Shown here: piece after piece, positions 1 to 7,427 of the stretch
How positions within the stretch are numbered: the first letter of the stretch is position 1
Layout of the letters: each line of letters opens with the position of its first letter
Assembly (NCBI GenBank): GCA_029565915.1
Contig: JAKQNG010000097.1
Span: 1-39,912 of the forward strand
Direction of reading: 5' to 3'
DNA: 39,912 nt
Origin: Deltaproteobacteria bacterium
Lineage (GTDB): Bacteria; Myxococcota_A; Polyangia; JAAYKL01
Position numbers and translations under genes: made by a program
Notes under the pieces: model-generated
Databases searched by the model: none
What the model saw: only the letters and a program-made list of their open reading frames with translations
Told to the model about the DNA's origin: nothing

Positions 1-1721
1 ACAGCGATGTCGAGCTGACCGGATGGGTCCACATGTTTGCGGGCGTTCCCTACACCATCGTGTATTACACGGGTTCGGACGAATACCCCAACGAAGACCC
101 CGAGATCGACATCCAGCTCGTCGACGTGCTGCAGGGGGAGACCTGCTCGAATCCGCGGGACGTGACCGACGAGGTATTCCCCTTCACATACCCGGGCACC
201 TTCCTGTGGGAGATGTCTGCCGGCAGCACCTGCGAAGACGAAATCTACAACGAGGTGTGGTTTTCCTACACACCAGAGGCCACCGGCTACTACGACATCA
301 CCCTCTCCAACACATTTGCGGACGCCTATTCGCACATGGCCATCTTCGAGGAGGGCTGCAATCCGACCGGCATGGAAATCGCCTGCATGACACGGTATGA
401 GATGAGCATCTCCGAATCCGCCATCCTTTCAGAAGGCACCGAATACTACATCCTCTACAGCTCCACCTGGTCCGGCGACGACATGGTGGATCCCACCATT
501 GACATCGTCATGCCCGATCTCGATCCGGGAGAGGCCTGCACGGTGCCCATTGATGTCACGGACGAGGCGATGCCCTATACGGCCATCGGTTCATTTACCG
601 GTGCGCGGTCCGCGGGTGGCAGCTGTGAGGACACGCCCTACAACGAAGTGTGGTTTGCCTACACGGCCCCGACCACCGGCTACTACGAGGTGAGCGTCGA
701 AAACCAGTTTGAAGACGCCTATTCCAACCTGGCCATCTTTGCATCCACGGCCTGTGCGCCCACCGGGCCCGAACTCTCCTGCGTCACCACCTATGTCAGC
801 GACGCCATGGACACTGTGTATTTCGAAGAAGGGCAGCAGTATCTCATCGCCTACTTCACCAGCTATTCCAGCGACGGCACGCAGGATCCGATCATCGACA
901 TCGAACCCGCCATCATGTTCCCCGGTGAAGTGGCCACCATGCCCATTGATATCTCCGACCAGAACTTCCCCTATCTGGTGGCCGGTAATTTCACCTACGA
1001 GATATCCGCTGGCGGCGCCTGCGACCCCACGCCGGACAACCAGGTGTGGTACTCGTTTACGCCGGACGTGACCGCGCTGTATCAGATCACGGCCACCAAC
1101 CACACGTCGTCCCTCAACGAAGCCGGCGCGCGACTGGTCGTCTTCGACGCGGCCCTCTATCCGGCCGCCGGATCGGAGCGCAAGTGCTCTCTGGTGACTG
1201 CCAACACGATTTCTGACGTGGTGGAGCTGGCGGCGGGCACTGAGTATCTCATCCTGTTCCACACGGGACCCTATGTGCCCATGCTGCACCCGGAGATCAG
1301 CATTTCCATGCCAACACCCGGCCGCACCTGCGCAGCGCCCCTTGACGTGAGCAGTTCCTCGTTTCCGGTTTTCGTGGACGGCGACTTCTCCATGGATCCA
1401 ACAGCGCCCATGACCTGCGATGCGACTCCCTTCAACGCCGTGTGGTTTACCTACAGCCCGCCGCAGGACGGCTGGTACGAGGTCATCGCGCAGAATTTCT
1501 CCATCGACAACCCCTCGTCGTCCATGGCGATTTACGAGACCGCCGCCTGCTATCCCTTCGGCACCCCGCTCACTTGCCAGTCCAACTGGGATGAGATGAT
1601 TTCCGACATCGTGTACATGGAAGCGGGAACGACCTACCTCATTGAGTTTGCCACCGACTACGACGACGAACCGATGGTCGATCCGGTGATTGCGATTGTT
1701 CCTTCTGCTGATCCGGATTGA
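1..1721 (+). CDS. Secreted multi-repeat protein (PPC-like repeats), 5' end missing
   Basis: The frame is open from base 3 to the TGA at 1719-1721, so the N-terminus lies outside the window. The visible ~572 residues hold one partial and four complete tandem repeats of about 132 residues. Each repeat begins Gly-Glu/Arg-x-Cys, then D(V/I)(T/S)(D/S), a Ser-Ala-Gly-Gly stretch, N-x-VW(F/Y)-x-(Y/F)(T/S) and a G(Y/W)Y(E/D)-type strand. This all-beta pattern resembles bacterial pre-peptidase C-terminal (PPC) or related jelly-roll modules, which sit on secreted proteins. Most repeats carry four cysteines, which implies export to an oxidising compartment. The protein is acidic and rich in Asp, Thr, Tyr and Ser, as surface proteins are. 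No catalytic domain is visible; one could lie upstream. The next gene's ATG overlaps this stop (TGATG), so the two are probably cotranscribed. Function is unknown; an adhesin or surface-layer role is only a guess. Confidence 0.8.
   Translation, partial: SDVELTGWVHMFAGVPYTIVYYTGSDEYPNEDPEIDIQLVDVLQGETCSNPRDVTDEVFPFTYPGTFLWEMSAGSTCEDEIYNEVWFSYTPEATGYYDITLSNTFADAYSHMAIFEEGCNPTGMEIACMTRYEMSISESAILSEGTEYYILYSSTWSGDDMVDPTIDIVMPDLDPGEACTVPIDVTDEAMPYTAIGSFTGARSAGGSCEDTPYNEVWFAYTAPTTGYYEVSVENQFEDAYSNLAIFASTACAPTGPELSCVTTYVSDAMDTVYFEEGQQYLIAYFTSYSSDGTQDPIIDIEPAIMFPGEVATMPIDISDQNFPYLVAGNFTYEISAGGACDPTPDNQVWYSFTPDVTALYQITATNHTSSLNEAGARLVVFDAALYPAAGSERKCSLVTANTISDVVELAAGTEYLILFHTGPYVPMLHPEISISMPTPGRTCAAPLDVSSSSFPVFVDGDFSMDPTAPMTCDATPFNAVWFTYSPPQDGWYEVIAQNFSIDNPSSSMAIYETAACYPFGTPLTCQSNWDEMISDIVYMEAGTTYLIEFATDYDDEPMVDPVIAIVPSADPD
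135..1718 (+). repeat. Four tandem ~132-residue protein repeats
   Basis: Repeat units start at 135, 528, 924 and 1320, giving unit lengths of 393, 396, 396 and about 399 bases. They lie in one reading frame and are similar at the protein level but clearly diverged at the DNA level, so this is an old internal duplication. Units 1, 2 and 4 carry four cysteines each. Unit 3 lacks the first and third of these and keeps the second and fourth. Confidence 0.75.
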
Positions 1722-2704
1722 TGGACAGCATCGTTCCCGTCACCCTGCTGTTCCTCCGCATCGCCTCCGCTGATCCAATGGCGACCATGGAGGACACCTT
1801 CGTCGATGAGTTACGGCTGGCCGTTGACGACTGTGCCATACGGGAGGTTGCGTTGCCCCCGGAGGGATTTGTTTCGTCTTCCATGGCTGAAAAGATGGTG
1901 CTCATCCGGCGCCAGCAGGGCGGGGACGGTGTGACGGCCACCCTGTGGCTGGAGGCATCTCCCCCGGACCGGACCGCCCTCAACCTCGTGGCCCTGAGCG
2001 AGGGGAGGGCGCTGGTCAAGGTGGTGGAAGCGGGAACCGGCGGTGATGCGGCGGCAGAGCTGGCCCTGGCTGCCCGGGAGCTGCTGGCGGAAGCGGCCCT
2101 GTTCCGCACTCCGCCGGAAACCGAATCCGACAATCCGCCCCCTCCACCGGAACCACCCCCGCCGCCGGCTGTAGACGAAGGACAGCACTTCCGCATCCAC
2201 AGTGGTCCGGGGGCCCGCATCGGCGGAGGGATCGATACAGCCGCGGGGCCATCCGTGAAGGCGGGAGGCCTGCTGTTCGTGGAATTCGAGCGCGTTCCCT
2301 TTTTTGTCCGGCTCCACGCGGGGGCGGACGCCGGCCCTTTCGGCACCGTCCGTGGCGTGGCGATTTCAGGCTGGGACGTGACGGTGGGTCTGGACGCGGG
2401 ATACCTGTTTATCATCCGCCGGATTGCCCTCGCGCCGTTCGTAGGCGCGACGGGCGTTTTTTCCTGTGCCATACTCGAGTCAACCGCCGGTGCCCGGCAG
2501 CGGTTCTACGACGGAACCCTGAACGGTTCCATCGGCCTGGAATTCCGGGTGAAGCTGGGCAAACGGGTGTGGCTGTTCGTCAATGGTCGCGCAGGGCTGA
2601 ACGTCCGCAACCAGAAGCTGGTCCGCTCGCCGGACGAGGCAGTCATCCTCGTCACCCCGCGGGTGGACTGGCAGTCCGTGGCGGGCATCCGCGCGGGCTT
2701 CTGA
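1721..2704 (+). CDS. Exported protein with proline-rich linker and barrel-like C-terminal domain
   Basis: This encodes 327 residues from the ATG at 1721, which overlaps the upstream stop by one base; a TTG at 1718 is a less likely start. The N-terminus (MDSIVPVTLLFLRIASADP) looks like a short signal peptide. Residues ~20-135 form an alpha/beta region without recognised motifs. Residues ~140-155 are a run of prolines and glutamates that could span the periplasm or cell wall. The C-terminal ~170 residues alternate hydrophobic and polar residues with many Gly, Arg and aromatic positions and end in Phe (AGIRAGF*), as in small outer-membrane beta barrels. I do not recognise a named family. It lies just upstream of the sigma factor gene, 48 bases away, and may be expressed with the repeat protein before it. 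Confidence 0.75.
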   Translation: MDSIVPVTLLFLRIASADPMATMEDTFVDELRLAVDDCAIREVALPPEGFVSSSMAEKMVLIRRQQGGDGVTATLWLEASPPDRTALNLVALSEGRALVKVVEAGTGGDAAAELALAARELLAEAALFRTPPETESDNPPPPPEPPPPPAVDEGQHFRIHSGPGARIGGGIDTAAGPSVKAGGLLFVEFERVPFFVRLHAGADAGPFGTVRGVAISGWDVTVGLDAGYLFIIRRIALAPFVGATGVFSCAILESTAGARQRFYDGTLNGSIGLEFRVKLGKRVWLFVNGRAGLNVRNQKLVRSPDEAVILVTPRVDWQSVAGIRAGF

Positions 2705-2752
2705 CGGGCGGTTCATCGGTAACATTCCGGGGGAGCTGTGGCATAACCGGAC

Positions 2753-3367
2753 ATGAACGGGCAACAGGACACAGTTGAAGTGGCAGGCCATCCCGGCGAG
2801 AGGAGTGATCGGGATATCATGGCGGCGCTGGCCGCCGGAGATTCCGCTGCCCTGGGCGCGCTGTACCTGCGCTACGCCGGTCTGGTGCGCTGCGCCATTG
2901 CGCGGTGCGCGCCGGAGATGTCCATCGGGGAAGTTGACGAGCAGGTGCAGGAGGTATTCCTCACCGCGGCCCGGCGGTCCCGCGATTATGTGGAATCGGA
3001 TCGGTTGAGGGCCTGGCTGTATGGCATCGGCGCCCGCACGGCCCGCTCCTGGCGTCGCAACACCTGGCTGCGCCGGCGCCTGTTGAAAGGCCGCGAAGGG
3101 GAGCCCGTGGGCATGGCTGCCGCGGTGTCTTCTTCGCCGGAACAGCAGGTCGGCCGGCGCGAAGAAATTCTGCAGTTGCTGGCCCGGTTGCCGGCGGTCC
3201 AGCGGGAGGTCCTGCTGCTGCACGCGGTGGACGGATGGAGTGGTGAGGAAATTGCGCAGATGCTGGGCATCACCCATGAGGCGGTGCGGACCCGGCTGTT
3301 CCGTGCGAGACAGGCCATGATGGCCGCTGCGGATGCCGGGCTGCCGGCATCCTTTGGCAGGGAGTAA
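2753..3367 (+). CDS. ECF-type RNA polymerase sigma-70 family factor
   Basis: The 204-residue protein has the two-domain layout of an extracytoplasmic function sigma factor. Region 2 spans roughly residues 25-105 (GDSAALGALYLRYAGLVR, then a DEQVQEVFLTAARR segment and RAWLYGIGARTAR, which matches core binding and -10 recognition). Region 4 spans ~140-195 (LARLPAVQREVLLLHAVDGW, then EEIAQMLGITHEAVRTRLFRAR, a helix-turn-helix for -35 binding). Regions 1 and 3 are absent, as expected. The downstream gene begins seven bases after the stop and encodes a zinc-binding anti-sigma with a FecR domain, so this factor is probably held inactive at the membrane until an envelope signal releases it. The ATG at 2753 has no close Shine-Dalgarno; an ATG at 2819 has AGGAG 13 bases upstream but would remove part of the N-terminus. 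The regulon is unknown. Confidence 0.9.
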   Translation: MNGQQDTVEVAGHPGERSDRDIMAALAAGDSAALGALYLRYAGLVRCAIARCAPEMSIGEVDEQVQEVFLTAARRSRDYVESDRLRAWLYGIGARTARSWRRNTWLRRRLLKGREGEPVGMAAAVSSSPEQQVGRREEILQLLARLPAVQREVLLLHAVDGWSGEEIAQMLGITHEAVRTRLFRARQAMMAAADAGLPASFGRE

Positions 3368-3374
3368 CGTTGCC

Positions 3375-4751
3375 ATGACCATGTGTTCATCGCTGGCGTC
3401 GTACCTGAACCGGGAGTTGAATGAGGCGCAGGACGCCGCTTTTATGGCCCATCTGGCCGATTGTCCCGGCTGCGCGCGGGAGGTGGCGCGCTGGCAGGCC
3501 CTGGAGGCCGGGTTGAAGGAAGCGGTGGATCGGGTGGAAGCCCCTCTGCGGAACGTGGACGAGCTGGCGGCAGCGCGGATGGCGGCCCTCTGGCGGCAGG
3601 AGCGGAATGCGGAGCCCCGGAGAAGGTCCGGGCGGTGGCGGGCGGTGGCGGTGGCCGCGGTGCTGCTGGCGCTGCTGGGACTGGGACTCTGGCGGTTCGT
3701 CGTCGCCGGCGGTTCTTCGGGAACCCTGTGGCAGGCCCCATCCACCGGCCCTCTGACGCTGGCCCTGCGCGGGGATCGGATCGGCTTGTCCTCGTCCGGT
3801 GAGGTGGAAGTGCTGGAGGAAGGTCCGACTACCCGGTTGCGCCTCCATCGCGGCACCATCGCCTGTGCCGTGCAGAAGAGGCAAAGGGGCGATGCGTTTG
3901 TGGTGGAGGCGGCAGGCTGGGCGGTCACCGTGGTGGGCACCCGGTTCTCGGTTCGCGCGGTCGGGCCGTTGTCCATCGAGGTGACGGTGGCGCAGGGGGC
4001 GGTGCGCGTTGCCGGGGAGGGCTGGAGTGCGGTGGTCCGGGCAGGGCAGACCCTGCGGGGAAAGGGTGAGGGCTGGCACATTGTTGCGGCGCCGCCGCCG
4101 TTGGTCGAAGGGATTGCGGCGCTGCTGGGAGACAGACCATCAGTGTCGGACCGGAGACTCGAAAGTGCCCCGGCAGCGTCGGTTGGTGCTGTGCCGGTGG
4201 ACCTGCCGTCGGCATCCGCGGAGACGGGCGCGAGCGCGTCCGTGCCGGGTCGAAAAGTGCCCGCGGTGTTGACGGTGCCGGGGTTGCGGGACATGGACAT
4301 CTGGCGCGACTGGATCGTGTCTGGAAAGACGGCAGAGGCCTGTGCGGCCCTCGACCGGCACACGGGCGCCCACCCGATGGATGTGGACGCCTGGATGCTG
4401 CTCGGGGACTGCCGACGGAAGCTGCGCGACTTTACCGCCTCGGCGGATGCCTATCGGCGGGTGGTGTCCGCCGGAACGCCGGAGCTGGCCGGGCGCGCGG
4501 CCTACCGGGCCGGCACCATTGAACAGGATCAACTGAAGAACCACGCGGAGGCGGTGCGGATGTTTGAGCGGTACCTGCAGTCCGGGCATCCGGCGAGCCT
4601 GGCGGCGGAGGCCACCATGCGGATGGCGATTGCACTGATGGAGCTGGGCCGCACGGACGAGGCGAAGGTGCGGCTGATGGAGCTGGTCCGCCGGCACGAA
4701 GGAACCGGAAGCGCGGCCCGCGCGCGGCGGATGCTGGAGGAGTTGAAATGA
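3375..4751 (+). CDS. Membrane anti-sigma factor: zinc-binding ZAS motif, FecR domain, TPR tail
   Basis: The ATG at 3375 is preceded by GGGAG at 3360-3364 and gives 458 residues. The cytoplasmic N-terminus has the ZAS-type zinc ligand set Cys4, His26-x3-Cys30-x2-Cys33 that binds ECF sigma factors. One membrane helix covers about residues 88-111. The periplasmic part has a FecR domain (~125-240, with GEVEVLEEG, a GTIACAV strand and VVGTRFSVRAVG). An Ala/Ser-rich linker follows, then at least three TPR-like helical pairs (~315-458). FecR domains receive a signal in iron-transport systems, but no TonB receptor is present here. The periplasmic TPR suggests it senses or scaffolds envelope proteins. 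It overlaps the downstream lipoprotein gene (ATGA), so translation is probably coupled. ZAS, FecR and TPR in one chain is an uncommon arrangement. Confidence 0.85.
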   Translation: MTMCSSLASYLNRELNEAQDAAFMAHLADCPGCAREVARWQALEAGLKEAVDRVEAPLRNVDELAAARMAALWRQERNAEPRRRSGRWRAVAVAAVLLALLGLGLWRFVVAGGSSGTLWQAPSTGPLTLALRGDRIGLSSSGEVEVLEEGPTTRLRLHRGTIACAVQKRQRGDAFVVEAAGWAVTVVGTRFSVRAVGPLSIEVTVAQGAVRVAGEGWSAVVRAGQTLRGKGEGWHIVAAPPPLVEGIAALLGDRPSVSDRRLESAPAASVGAVPVDLPSASAETGASASVPGRKVPAVLTVPGLRDMDIWRDWIVSGKTAEACAALDRHTGAHPMDVDAWMLLGDCRRKLRDFTASADAYRRVVSAGTPELAGRAAYRAGTIEQDQLKNHAEAVRMFERYLQSGHPASLAAEATMRMAIALMELGRTDEAKVRLMELVRRHEGTGSAARARRMLEELK

Positions 4752-5380
4752 GGGGATGTCTGTTGGTGCGGGGCGTTCTGCTGTTGCTGCTGGTCGGGTG
4801 CACGGACGTGGAGACCTTTGATGAAGGGGTTGCCGCGCAGGTGTTTCAAATCCGGGTGAACATCGAGGAAGACGATGCCGAAGAATGTGTGCCGGCGCCC
4901 GGCGAGGTGGAGGTCTACAGCTCGGATCTGGAATTTTTCTATGACGACTACCGGTTGTGCGACCAGCAGCTCGGGCTGCGCTTCCGGACCGTGCAGATTC
5001 CCCGGGGCGCGCGGATCCTCGCCGCCCATCTCCAGTTCACCGCCGGCGCGTCGTCCACGGTGGAAACGGCCATTGCCATCCGCGGCGATGCGGCGGACAA
5101 CAGCGCCGGGTTTACCGATGCGCCGGGAAACGTGTCCGGGCGGCCATCGACGCAGGCGCGTGTGGACTGGGACGTGCCCGTCTGGGTGGCAGGGGACGCC
5201 GGTGAGGCACAGCGCACGCCGGATCTCCGGGTCATCGTACAGGAAATCATCGACCGGCCGGGCTGGGTGGAAAGCGGGGCCCTGACCCTGGTGGCGTCGG
5301 GCTCGGGCCAGCGGATTGCGCAGTCGTTCGGGGGCGACCCCGAAGGAGCCCCTCTGCTGATCATCGAGTGGCTTCCGTAA
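4748..5380 (+). CDS. Lipoprotein with a DNRLRE-type beta-sandwich domain
   Basis: The 210-residue product starts with a lipoprotein signal (MRGCLLVRGVLLLLLVGC), with the lipobox cysteine at residue 18 and Thr-Asp after it. The mature protein contains one beta domain with the pattern SSDLEFFYD, then QLGLRFRTVQIPRGARI, AAHLQFTA, RTPDLRVIVQEI(I) and GDPEGAPLLIIEW. This pattern recurs in secreted proteins of marine bacteria and planctomycetes, where an ordered surface domain is repeated; here there is only one copy. The gene is the third of the sigma/anti-sigma operon and overlaps it by four bases. It could be the outer-membrane partner of the FecR-TPR protein, or a product controlled by the sigma factor. 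The partnership is inferred from position. Confidence 0.8.
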   Translation: MRGCLLVRGVLLLLLVGCTDVETFDEGVAAQVFQIRVNIEEDDAEECVPAPGEVEVYSSDLEFFYDDYRLCDQQLGLRFRTVQIPRGARILAAHLQFTAGASSTVETAIAIRGDAADNSAGFTDAPGNVSGRPSTQARVDWDVPVWVAGDAGEAQRTPDLRVIVQEIIDRPGWVESGALTLVASGSGQRIAQSFGGDPEGAPLLIIEWLP

Positions 5381-5605
5381 CATCCTCCGTCCGTTGCCGT
5401 TTTCCCAGAATCTGTCCATTGTCGTTGACCCTGTTTGGGGGGAGCCGGCAATCTGCCGGATGCCCGGAAAGAGGAATCGCCATGACGGCGGTGACGCTGA
5501 ACATCGGGTGATTTCTGGCGGCCCTCCATGATTCGATGGATGGATTGGTGTCTGCCCTCATGCACAGGGCGCACACGATGACAAGGGCTTTCAGCCAACC
5601 GGGTT
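5381..5605. other. Intergenic region between convergent genes
   Basis: These 225 bases separate the plus-strand lipoprotein from the minus-strand lpxA. No reading frame with coding character is seen. Short inverted repeats are present: CCGGC-AATCT-GCCGG at 5445-5459 and GCCCT-N7-AGGGC at 5554-5570. They could stop transcription from either side, but neither has a following T run, so no terminator is called. Confidence 0.4.
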
Positions 5606-6430
5606 TCAGCGGACCAGGCCTCGTTCTGCGGTGGAGAGGAACGAGAGCAGGCGGGTGGCTTCGCCGGTCAGTCCGGGGAGGCCTGAGAACTCGGCGATGA
5701 TGTCTTCGACGGGGATCGACTCGTTTCGCAGACGCATGATGAGCTGCTTGATTTGACGCAGCGCAACGGGGGCAAATCCCCGCCGCCGCAAGCCCACGCG
5801 GTTTACCCCGCAGAGTCGGGCCCGGTTTCCGCCCACCATGGCAAACGGCGGCACATCGCGCTCCAGCATGGAGCCCGCCGCGAGCATGGCGGACTCCCCG
5901 ATGCGCAGAAAAGACGCCACGGCCACCATGCCGCCGAACACCGCATGGTCCTGCACCGTCACGTGCCCGGCGAGGGTGGCGTTGTTGGCCATGACCACGC
6001 GATTGCCGATGATGCAGTCGTGGGCCACATGGCAATACGCCATGAACAGGTTGAAGCTGCCGATGCGGGTGACTCCGCCTCCGTGGACGGTGCCCCGGTT
6101 GACGGTGACGTGCTCCCGGAACACGTTGCCATCCCCCGCTTCGAGTCGCGTCGGTTCGCCCCGGTGGCGCAGATCCTGGGGCGCGCCGCCGACGCAGGAA
6201 AACGGATGGAACTCGTTGTCGATTCCGAACACGGACGGTCCGGTGATGACCGCGTGGGGGTGCACGGTGCAGCCGTCTCCCAGCACCACGTCCGGTCCAA
6301 TGACCGCAAACGGCCCCACTTTGCACTGATTGCCCAACCGCGCCGAAGAATGCACCTGCGCGTGCGGATCTACGCCGGACGCCGGCGCACACTTGTCCCC
6401 TCGCAGCAGTTTCAAATCCGCAGACATCAT
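5606..6430 (-). CDS. lpxA: UDP-N-acetylglucosamine O-acyltransferase LpxA
   Basis: LpxA transfers a 3-hydroxyacyl chain from acyl carrier protein to UDP-GlcNAc, the first step of lipid A synthesis, in the cytoplasm. The 274-residue protein shows the left-handed beta-helix hexapeptide pattern (for example VIGPDVVLGDGC). It carries the catalytic segment with His137 in CHVAHDC, equivalent to His125 of E. coli LpxA. The family signature GNRARLCGVNRVGLRRRGF is present, followed by a helical C-terminus. The start chosen is the ATG at 6430, which overlaps the lpxD stop (ATGATGA); the neighbouring ATG at 6427 is equally possible, and a longer frame to 6460 adds unconserved residues inside lpxD. It is the last gene of the minus-strand run. 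No fabZ or lpxB follows in the window. Confidence 0.95.
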   Translation of the reverse strand: MMSADLKLLRGDKCAPASGVDPHAQVHSSARLGNQCKVGPFAVIGPDVVLGDGCTVHPHAVITGPSVFGIDNEFHPFSCVGGAPQDLRHRGEPTRLEAGDGNVFREHVTVNRGTVHGGGVTRIGSFNLFMAYCHVAHDCIIGNRVVMANNATLAGHVTVQDHAVFGGMVAVASFLRIGESAMLAAGSMLERDVPPFAMVGGNRARLCGVNRVGLRRRGFAPVALRQIKQLIMRLRNESIPVEDIIAEFSGLPGLTGEATRLLSFLSTAERGLVR

Positions 6431-7365
6431 TTTTTCAACTTCGCCATGACGCGCAGCCACTCCCAGCGGCCCATGGCGGGATACCCGCTGACCTGTTCAC
6501 CGGGCTTTACATCCCTTGTCACACCACTTTTGGCGCCGACCATGGCCCCTGCACCGATGCGCCGGTGATCCGCGATGCCCACCTGCCCGCCGATCAGGGC
6601 GCCGTCCTCCACCCGCGTGGAACCCGCGAGACCGGTCTGGGCGGCGATGATGACGTTTTTTCCGATGTGCGCATTGTGACCCACCTGCACCAGGTTGTCG
6701 AGCCGGCTGCCCTCTTCGATGATCGTATCGCCGAGGGTGCCCCGATCCACGCAGGTTCCGGCGCCGAGTTCCACAAAGTCGCCAATGACGACACCGCCCA
6801 CCTGGCGCATTTTTTTTACCCCGCCATCAACGGGAATGAACCCGAATCCATCGTGGCCGATGACCGCATTGGGGCCCACGCGGACGAAGTTTCCAAGCCT
6901 GGCGTTGCCGCAGATGACCGCTCCGGGGCCGATGCAGCAGCCATCGCCGATTTCCGCGCCGTCTTCCACCACCGCGTTGGGACCGATGAGGACATCGCGA
7001 CCGATTCTGGCGTTCATGGACACGACGGCTTTGAGGTGAATGCCGCCGGTTTTTACCTCTTCGGGATAGAATTCATCGATGAGGGTCGCGAGGGCCGGCA
7101 GGGGTGCGTCTGAAAGTAGAATGGCAGCCGGCGACAGGGTGCGTACGTCCGCAAGGAGTTCTGTGACGGTGAGAACCCCGAAGGACGCCGTGAAGGGCGT
7201 TGCGGGAAGATATCGCCGCCGCAGCAGCGGCACAACGGTTCCAAAGAGAGGGGCGGTCGCCGGGGAGAGGCCCGACAGCAGAAGATCAGCGTTTCCCTCC
7301 AGTGTTCCGCCAATCCGGTCTGCCAGCTCCTGTGCGCGCCGTTCCATGCGGCGGAGAGTATGCAT
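6427..7365 (-). CDS. lpxD: UDP-3-O-acylglucosamine N-acyltransferase LpxD
   Basis: LpxD adds the second (N-linked) hydroxyacyl chain in lipid A synthesis. The 312-residue protein has an N-terminal uridine-binding domain (~1-105) with a weaker match, then a hexapeptide-repeat beta helix. Diagnostic segments are IGHDGFGFIPVDGG, VELGAGTCVDRGTLGDT and NLVQVGHNAHIGKN, where His230 corresponds to the catalytic His239 of E. coli. It ends in a short helical tail. The ATG at 7365 is used; the ATG at 7347 (MERRAQEL) fits the family start as well, but neither has a well-spaced ribosome site. lpxA overlaps the stop directly, with no fabZ between. The gene follows glnN by 62 bases, an unusual neighbour for lpxD. 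Confidence 0.95.
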   Translation of the reverse strand: MHTLRRMERRAQELADRIGGTLEGNADLLLSGLSPATAPLFGTVVPLLRRRYLPATPFTASFGVLTVTELLADVRTLSPAAILLSDAPLPALATLIDEFYPEEVKTGGIHLKAVVSMNARIGRDVLIGPNAVVEDGAEIGDGCCIGPGAVICGNARLGNFVRVGPNAVIGHDGFGFIPVDGGVKKMRQVGGVVIGDFVELGAGTCVDRGTLGDTIIEEGSRLDNLVQVGHNAHIGKNVIIAAQTGLAGSTRVEDGALIGGQVGIADHRRIGAGAMVGAKSGVTRDVKPGEQVSGYPAMGRWEWLRVMAKLKK

Positions 7366-7427
7366 CTTCTCCGGGATCGGTCAACGCCGTTTGTGCCGTG
7401 GGAAAAGGGGAAAAGCGGAACAGAAAA

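Noticed and set aside
2480-4363. 627-residue open frame on the minus strand
   Set aside because: It is antisense to the sigma and anti-sigma genes, whose domains are clear; it is a Ser/Arg/Pro-rich shadow.
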